From the NCBI GenBank assembly GCA_001687465.1, contig LVLI01000229.1, forward strand, positions 62,001-126,000: a stretch of DNA of 64,000 bases, read 5' to 3'. Below, piece after piece: positions 57,303 to 64,000 of this stretch. The notes beneath the pieces were generated by a model. That model had not been told where the DNA came from and ran no database searches. It worked only from the letters and a program-made list of their open reading frames with translations. The translations under genes and the position numbers were made by a program. Source of the stretch: Halocafeteria seosinensis (taxonomy: Eukaryota; Sar; Bigyra; Bicosoecida). The stretch's first letter is position 1. Each line of letters starts with the position of its first letter.

Positions 57303-58194
57303 GTCGCAAACTCAACTGACTGACTCGTGGTGGACGCGAAACTAAACTTGCTCAGGTACTCAAGAATTTGGTGAGCATCGCTTGTACAACACAATTAGAA
57401 CAGCCATATTGATTTTTGAAGAGTGTCTGTCTCTATGATTACTGCCATGGCGTCCATGATGATCCATCCAAAGAAACGAAAGACAATCTTTTCTTGGTGA
57501 TTTCCTGCAGATTCTGTGTGCACCGGTTTGAGCTTCAGAGGTGATCCGTGATGATTGCGCCCCTGTCACAAACTGGAAATCCCTGCATGCTGTCCGTATG
57601 AACAACGCTGCATTGCGGGCAGTGTTCGCAAAGTCACAAGCATGCACCCCCGCAGCTAGGCTACCTGGGAAGGCATCAGCGCGTAGGCCGTGGGTTCCAT
57701 CAGGACATACATACATATGTATGTCCAGAGCATTCTGAGAAATTCAGCTTGGAATGGGCATTGGAAACACAATACTGATGTATGAATACCACGAGTGCAC
57801 TTGGAAGGCAAACTCCTCTGGTTGGCACATGCTGTAGTACAGCCGCTGTACTACCATACCCTCGACCACTGTATTCTAAGATTTGCCAGTGCCCGTAGCA
57901 CCCCTCCGCACTTTCGTTTTTCCGAGGAGCACTATAACATATGCCGGTATACAATAGTTCATAATTTACAGAAAGACACCGCCCAAACTCTATACTGCTG
58001 AAACTCTTGGAGATAGAGTGCAAAACGATTGTAGAGTACGTCTATTGTTATCCACAGTGGCTGCAATGATTGTGCCATCATCCTCCCGAACAAATGAACT
58101 CCTAAGAGCGAAACACATCGGACGATACTGTCGGGACGTTACAGTACTGCATACAAGGGTTCTCCATTTCCCGGCTTCTCACTGCCGCCATCTG
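57303..58194. other. Intergenic
   Basis: About 0.9 kb. It holds a small palindrome, ACATACATACATATGTATGT, near 57704-57723. No gene is supported. Confidence 0.5.
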
Positions 58195-58926
58195 TTATGC
58201 CTCGGCCCACTTATTCTTTTCACGGATCTGGTACAAAGGGACCAAAAACACAAGCCTCAGACCTATTCAAACATACAGCTTTCCAGACACGCTACTTACC
58301 GACGCTTCTTCTTCGGGGCTAAATGAATGACCTTCCGAAAAGAGTTTCTTATACTCTTCCTGGCTCATATCTTTAATGCAGGAAGCCACTTTGGCGGCCA
58401 ACAACATGGTAAGAGGGTGAATCGCGAGTTCATGCGCGATTCTCATAATTTCAAACGTTTCTTTTAAACCGAGTTCTTCAGCAAATTTGGCTGACCATCT
58501 TGGGAAGCCATTATTCTCTAAATGAGCATCTTTTAAAGGCTTAGGAATTGTACGATGGGAATTCCTGCCGTCATTTCCTCCTCCCGTGGAACCAGACCCT
58601 TGCTGCTGCTGTTGCTGCTGTTGAGCGCTCTCGTATGCGCTCGTATCATGGTGCTCGATCTCATGTAAGGGTATGGGATGCTCCTGATGCTTCTCCATGA
58701 AGTGAATGACTTTATTCAGTGTTTCCTTGGGAACGCCATGGACTTCCACGGGTTCCTCATTGTCTTTTCCTCCAATCTCAGCCTGTTCCCGGAGATATCC
58801 AGAGAGTGTATATACTTTACGAGGGAGAACCGTCTCCTTATTGTCGTAGGTCGTGTATATCGTGAGTTTATCGGGTAAGAGCTCGATATTGCTGGAGCTT
58901 CCTGCAGGCTGTCCTGCCGAAGCCAT
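58195..58926 (-). CDS. SKP1: SKP1, SCF ubiquitin-ligase adaptor
   Basis: Exons 58926-58300 and 58227-58195 join in phase to 219 aa. SKP1 links cullin-1 to F-box proteins. The BTB/POZ-like N-terminal half includes KETVLPRKVYTLSGYL and VPKETLNKVIHFMEKHQEHP. The C-terminal Skp1 domain includes FPRWSAKFAEELGL, FEIMRIAHELAIHPL, LLAAKVASCIKDMSQEEYKK and FSPEEEAS. The second exon encodes only IREKNKWAEA, the conserved C-terminal helix (consensus RxENxW) that helps hold the F-box, so the splice is functionally important. Reading through without splicing would replace it. It is longer than the usual 160-165 aa. The main cause is an inserted low-complexity loop with nine glutamines and a Gly/Ser stretch between the two domains, where many SKP1 proteins have an acidic loop. 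The ATG at 58926 is preferred over one 11 codons upstream, as the extra residues are unlike the family. Confidence 0.88.
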
Positions 58927-59156
58927 CCTGAAAGAATTCCTTTTTATGATTTTATGCACTTTACACAGCGATTCTATGAATGATTCTCATATCAATCAAC
59001 TCTAAATTAAACCGTCTATACAATGGTATAACACTTGTATGGAAAGAAGGAGCGTCAACCAGTAACTAGAGGATATTGAAGTAGCAGGATTGAACGCCAG
59101 AATGACTCTCTTTTTCGAATATTGCGTCATTCTAATGGCCAGATGACTCTAGGAAT
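58927..59156. promoter_or_regulatory. Short divergent promoter region, SKP1 / membrane-protein gene
   Basis: 230 bp between two divergent start codons, AT-rich, with no specific element identified. Confidence 0.45.
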
Positions 59157-61833
59157 ATGCGTAGAGACTACATAAGGAGGGTTGCCAGATGCTTCTGGGT
59201 GCATGTGTTTGTTGTATTAGGCCTTATCGCCGCTGGTTCTCATGGTGTATCTGTGGATGATTACGCCCGTGCTCATCGCTATATAAACCAATTTTCAGGC
59301 TCAGGTTCCTCTTTTATTCGTGGTTCCCTTGCTGGAAATAAGCACGCGAGGAGAAGACATGTGCATCATCATGATGCAGTTTCTGCACGTGGTGGCCCCT
59401 CGGTGGAAGGACAACGGCCTTCCCATGTTGAACATTACAGAGATATAAACGACATCCAACACGAACTTCAAGTTGAGGCATCGGTGGTGAGAGCTTTGCA
59501 AGGCGAATTCGATGACGATGACGAGGGTTTCGGTTCCGCACGCTGGATGGAGAACGGAAAGGAGGATGCCGAAGAGAAGGAAGTGGGGACGCCGCTACAG
59601 GACGGAAGCCCAAACAAAGGCTTCTGGTCAATACGTACGGTCAATTGTACCAAAGATGGAACTCCCAGCGATGGCGCTGGAAGTGAGATTGAACCTGGAG
59701 GAGCGCCAACACCCCAATTCACGTACCAGTGCACTTCCGATCCGCTAACGCGGAATCAGTACACATTTATTCATTTGACATTTATGGCGTTCTGTGCGTT
59801 CGTTGCTGCGGGGATATATATTTGCTTGCGACGCATAGGTCGAATACGCATGAAGCGCTCCTTAGATCAATTTCCTCTTCAAACATTGCCAAACCTGCAT
59901 ACCCGCCCTTTTTCAGTAAGTCTCAATGCCGTGCTGCTACAGGTAGAGGAGTTTTCCTCATTTCGCTAATTGTATCACACTTCGCAGATGAAACGAGCCC
60001 AAACCGTAGTTCAGTATTTATATGTTATCCAAAACGATGAGATTTTCTATGGGCGCCGTGGCAAATTCCCTCCTTCCTTCCCGCGTCAAGGGAAATTCTT
60101 CGTCTATCAAGGGTGGGATACCCTCTTATGGAGAGAGTTAGATCGAATTGGTGAGTCCTGATAACTGAACACTGTGCGTATAGGTATCCTTAACGTGGGT
60201 TGTTTGCAATGTCCTTGCAGCTAAAGCTGCCTTCGATGTAATTCATCCTGATCAACTTCGCCCGTACTTGGAAGTCAATAGATTGCCTCTCGATTATAAT
60301 CCGGGAAAGCTACCGTCTAGTCAATCTGGAGTAGAACGAAATGGTGCTGTGGACGCGACGAGATCCAAGATTCAGCGCTACGTGGGTGTCATCCCCGAAG
60401 TGCTTAAGAACATAGATAGCCAATTTGCGGAAGAGGCTAAGCGTGATATTTCTATCGCTCTGGCTGTTCTTAATGGTGTTGGGCTTGTTACTAGTCGCAC
60501 GTATCTAGTCTTGAAACCGCGCCTAACGAAACTAAAGCATAAGATCACACGGTTGCGCGAGGATGCTCTTCTCGAATTGCTTCAGTACATTGAACAGTAT
60601 GGGGTGAAAAGCACCATCCGAAAACTGAATCTCGAAGGTGTTCCCGAGTTCTCTGCCTTTGAATCCAACTCCACCTTGAAGTATTTGGGCGTGGATGATA
60701 GCTCAGAAAATTTTCCTTCAACTTCGTCGGCTAATGTTCGTGCTACCTCTGCGGCAACTGCTACCAAGCAACAACAGAATGGCGGTACGGAATCTTCGGA
60801 TGGTAAAAGCCGGCCACAATCTAGTGGTGCAACCACCGAGACTTCGGAAGACGCAGATTTCGTGGACGCTTACTCAGAACTGCCTTGGGAACGCGATATT
60901 GATTTATACATGGATGAACCACAGCCGGTCGAAGATAAGACAAGACAGCTGTTTTTTGATGCACATGGCGAGAGCGAAGATGGTTTTGAATCGTTCGATT
61001 CCGAAGCTGATGAAGCGGGAGTGCCCTCCGAACTCGGTGTCGGTCCATCTGCGACATCATCAACGCAAGCCGGTGTTTCTTCACATAATGTACCCGTGAA
61101 CCCGTTAGATGTAGTGAATGAGGTTATAGGAGGGGACATCCCCGTCTCAGAGTCCCAGTTCGAGGATGCGCACGATTTTGCCCCAGCTCGAGGGCGATAT
61201 GAGGGATTCCCTTCTAGTGGCCCTGCTACTACCACCAGTGCTTTTGAATATGACCGAACTCCAGTAGCAGATGCTTCTAAAAGCCAGCATAGTGCTTGGC
61301 TTACAGGGAGAGGACGGGACAATGTAGGCAATGAATTCGGAGAACCAAAATCAGATGAGGATTATAGACACGGACTATATGGGCATCCGAACGCCTCGCT
61401 TGGTGGACAGTCTCCTTACGTCCCTCGACCCCCACCGACTCCTTCAGAATGGCAACGGCAAGTATATCAACCTTACGAAGAAAGCGCAAATTGGGGTGGT
61501 TCTACTTCTACAGCTCTTGGGGTCGTCAATGGACTGGTTGATGGTGGAATGCCAGCGCCACATGGTCGCGGAGGTAACCGACCCAGCTCAAGCGGTACAC
61601 TAGACACCGATGATGCTCTCTTTGAAGATGCTGAAGCGTATCCGGAACCCAATGGATCTTTTTCACCGCTCATGCGATTCTACCAAAACGACATGAGTGG
61701 CAGTAGTTCCTTAAGTTGGATTGGCAGTCGTGGCTCCGGTCGAGGAACCCAAGGCGAATTGGGAGACTATCTACCTGGAACACCTGAATACCCCTATGGC
61801 CGGAACTGGTCGACCGACAAAAGGTGTCATTGA
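59157..61833 (+). CDS. Unrecognised single-pass membrane protein, 844 aa
   Basis: Three exons (59157-59915, 59988-60150, 60221-61833) join in phase. The N-terminus is a signal peptide (VFVVLGLIAAGSHG). An acidic lumenal or extracellular part of about 180 residues contains a few cysteines. One membrane span follows (FIHLTFMAFCAFVAAGIYIC), then a basic stop-transfer stretch (RRIGRIRMKR). Next comes a folded-looking cytosolic module: QTVVQYLYVIQNDEIFYGRR, GKFFVYQGWDTLLWRELDRI, ARAAFDVIHPDQLR-like residues. The remaining 400 residues are acidic, Ser/Pro/Gly-rich and probably disordered. I do not recognise the family. It is probably a type I membrane protein with a long cytoplasmic tail suited to binding adaptors (inference). 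Confidence 0.65.
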
Positions 61834-62427
61834 AACGTGCATAGATCGGTCTTCATTCTCCCTTTGGGCACGAGTATCACGGCTGTATGCGCACCAGTGG
61901 CGGCGTTCGTGAGCCTCCTGAGGACTCCTTTTGTTAACTTGCTCATTGTAACTCTCGCTGCCTTCGCTGAACAAGGCGGAGGTGGAATCGTGCTTCGCAC
62001 GCTACAATTCCCGTTGCCGTTTGTTTAAGCGGTCTCCTTTACACAACAGTCAATATACAATGCGATACATATTGTTTGTCATAAGTGAGGGTATCCAGTT
62101 GACTTAGGTGAGGACTCTTCTGGGGCTTCGCGGAACCTGAAGTCGGTCGCAACTTGCAAGATGCGACATATGCCGTTCACTGGCTCTTTCCGGCTTCAAC
62201 TACCGGTAGATTGAATGCGCATTGCAGAGGTGAATTGGAAATAGTTAGTTGTAGTGGTTAGGCTAAAAATGGGGCCCTGGAAACAAACGATTGATTTGGA
62301 ACTACGTTTCTGGAGTCTTTACCGCCGGTAGGGGTCCCAGACCACTGGCCCAGGGTTTCTGGTCCACCAGATTTTGTCTACACAAAACACCTTTGTGTTA
62401 CATTTCGGCTATCCAGGGAGGCCTACA
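61834..62427. other. Intergenic
   Basis: 594 bp with no supported gene. A stretch near 62290-62365 (gatttggaacta..., ccactggccca) resembles sequence near 63757-63782 and may belong to the same repeat family as the one at 63555. Confidence 0.45.
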
Positions 62428-63348
62428 ATGAAGAAAATTGATGGTGGAGGTTCGCATGTTTTTTCAGTTTGTTACCGGCTAATGGCAGGGTTCTTGTTCT
62501 GCATCGGGCTTTTGGAGATTCTGGGAGCTGCGGCTGCGGTTCCTCAGTCATTCGTTCTGGGACGGGACGGGTACGGGGCCTTGAGTGAAGGCGTCAATAC
62601 ATGGTGGAGAGGATACAGGATTCGTGTCAACTATGAAATTACTGTCACAGGATTATACGCGAGTGCAGCCGGAGAAGAGGGGATTTCGATGGCTCTGTTC
62701 AACGTTTCTGTTGACACGCTGACACTGTCGGAAGTTTTGGCCAGCGGGACTGTATCGTTAGAAGGGAGACACCAACTCGTAGCGTTTGACGAACCAGTTA
62801 CTCTATTTGATAGAAGCATATACGCAATAGCTCAAGGTAGAGAGAGTGGAAATGAAGTTGTGAGTATCGATGTAGAGAAGCTTCTTCAGGACTTCCCTGC
62901 TTTGGCATCTTGGGAGCCCAGAGATGGGGATGCTTCATTTGAAGTCGCAGGAACCTCCGCACCGCAAGATATTGTTGGATATTCGTTCAATTATTCGGAT
63001 AATCTGGTCATTCCGGACATCGGGATGTCCTATATCGACCCGAGATTCTGTCCTGGAAACAAAGTGTTCAATGGAAGCCAATGTATTTGTACAAAATCCC
63101 ATGAATTCGCTCCAACAGAGGAGTCGATATGCAGGTCATGTGGAAATGGGTCGATGCCTACGCTTCAACAAGATGCATGCATTAAGTGCCGTGCTGGCCA
63201 AGTATCGGGGCCGAATGAGTCCAACTGCTTTTCCTGTCCTCGGGGCCAGACGCCCAATGCTGAGCACAGCCACTGTGTCACCCGTATTCAACGCCCCACA
63301 AGAACCGTTGGAAGCGCACTCCACAAAGTGCATCATAGCAAACACTAA
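62428..63348 (+). CDS. Secreted Cys-repeat protein, short paralogue
   Basis: A single exon of 306 aa from the ATG at 62428. It has a signal peptide (LMAGFLFCIGLLEILGAAAA). A domain follows that matches the N-terminal domain of the gene at 21154-23343 along its length: YGALSEGVNTWWRGYRIRVN, ITVTGLYAS, IYAIAQG, SWEPRDGDASFEVAG and IPDIGMSYIDP. Then come only about three CxxC units (CRSCGNGSMPTLQQDACIKC, CFSCPRGQTPNAEHSHC), against about 29 CxxC pairs in the other copy. Like the longer paralogue it ends in a short basic tail and has no membrane anchor. It may be a contracted or ancestral form. Confidence 0.75.
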   Translation: MKKIDGGGSHVFSVCYRLMAGFLFCIGLLEILGAAAAVPQSFVLGRDGYGALSEGVNTWWRGYRIRVNYEITVTGLYASAAGEEGISMALFNVSVDTLTLSEVLASGTVSLEGRHQLVAFDEPVTLFDRSIYAIAQGRESGNEVVSIDVEKLLQDFPALASWEPRDGDASFEVAGTSAPQDIVGYSFNYSDNLVIPDIGMSYIDPRFCPGNKVFNGSQCICTKSHEFAPTEESICRSCGNGSMPTLQQDACIKCRAGQVSGPNESNCFSCPRGQTPNAEHSHCVTRIQRPTRTVGSALHKVHHSKH

Positions 63349-64000
63349 GATAAGATGTACTTTTCTTTTGTGTCAAAAATAAGGGAAGATGGTACAGTGT
63401 ACGTTCTACCACAGCGGTACTGTGGTAGTTGTACTGTGATTGGAGTTGGTCTGTCTACACAATGCCTACCATAAATCATTACTAAACGAGTAAACGATGG
63501 GTAAAGTAAATTAAAACTGAGAGATGGACCTCTGTGACCTGTCCCTTACTGCCTTCGAATTCTCTGTGAGTTCGAGGAATACTGTAGTGCCGGAACGCTC
63601 AGAATGTTTCGTGAGTACTACCGGTAGGGATTAAAATACTATAGTGGGAGAGGGGGCCCTCAAAATTCTCTGTGAATACTAGGAATTTTAATACTGTAGA
63701 AGAGGCCCTCCGAATTCTCTGTAAGTGCAAGAAATTGAAATACTTGGGCGTCAGTTCGATTTGGAACCACTGGACCACTGGTGAATGTGCAGGAAATGTT
63801 TCATACAATGCCAACCATGCTGATGAACAGTAAATCCTTTTTTCGTATGCTATTTTAAAATAGAGCGCTAATGAATGGCATACTTTTCCGATTTCGTTGC
63901 CCAATATATGTTCTTGAACTTGTCCAGTGATGTTCAGGCGAAACGTCGGACTTAGATCCTGAGATCCCGACTCGTACCACATACACATTCCATGCAGTTC
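63349..64000. other. 3' flank with short degenerate repeats
   Basis: No gene is supported. The segment contains the repeat listed at 63553-63744 and runs to the window edge. Confidence 0.45.
63553..63744. repeat. Degenerate tandem repeat, about 50-bp unit
   Basis: Three to four imperfect copies of a unit carrying aattctctgtgagt, then ..aggaatt..aatact.tag and gaggccctc. Copies begin near 63556, 63606 (most diverged), 63661 and 63711. Confidence 0.6.

Overview
The window is nuclear DNA from a single-celled eukaryote with spliceosomal introns. Genes lie on both strands. Where I could phase the exons, introns are short: they average about 62 nt in the 19-exon gene at 39.2-44.7 kb and about 67 nt in the 16-exon TPR gene at 11.1-17.2 kb. 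They are nearly all GT-AG, with one GC-AG. Gene content points to a flagellated protist, possibly of algal ancestry. There is a tectonic (a ciliary transition-zone family), a tuberin/TSC2, P2X-like channels, an AP2-domain protein, a plant-like adenosine kinase, an Alba protein and SKP1. I cannot fix the lineage from sequence alone.

Layout. 1-3.56 kb: 3' part of an ankyrin protein with a kinase-like motif. 4.5-9.2 kb: two paralogous single-zinc-finger genes. 9.7-10.9 kb: adenosine kinase. 11.1-17.2 kb (minus): a 1696-aa TPR protein. 18.7-26.4 kb: two P2X-like receptor genes in tandem, with a secreted Cys-repeat gene between them on the opposite strand. 27.5-29.7 kb: Ser/Thr kinase. 29.9-31.9 kb (minus): double-AP2 protein, divergent from an intronless TSC2 (32.2-38.5 kb). 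39.2-44.7 kb: 1461-aa unrecognised protein. 45.0-45.9 kb (minus): 202-aa unrecognised protein, divergent from tectonic (46.3-48.8 kb). Tectonic converges, with 3 bp between stop codons, on a large membrane protein (48.8-52.1 kb). 52.6-54.6 kb (minus): Alba-RGG protein. 55.7-57.3 kb (minus): GLUG-like repeat protein. 58.2-58.9 kb (minus): SKP1. 59.2-61.8 kb: single-pass membrane protein. 62.4-63.3 kb: short paralogue of the Cys-repeat protein. 63.55-63.75 kb: a short degenerate repeat.

The strongest leads are these. (1) The tandem P2X-like pair keeps the P2X terminal motif and an identical 17-nt microexon, but lacks the lysines that bind ATP in animal receptors and has only two ectodomain cysteines. 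(2) The tectonic neighbourhood holds unrecognised genes tightly packed head-to-head and tail-to-tail. (3) The zinc-finger pair shares a conserved PIHARSIGA motif outside the finger. (4) A secreted family shares an N-terminal domain but has very different numbers of Cys repeats. Exon joins were accepted only where splice sites and reading phase agreed. All functions rest on motif recognition by eye, with no database search.
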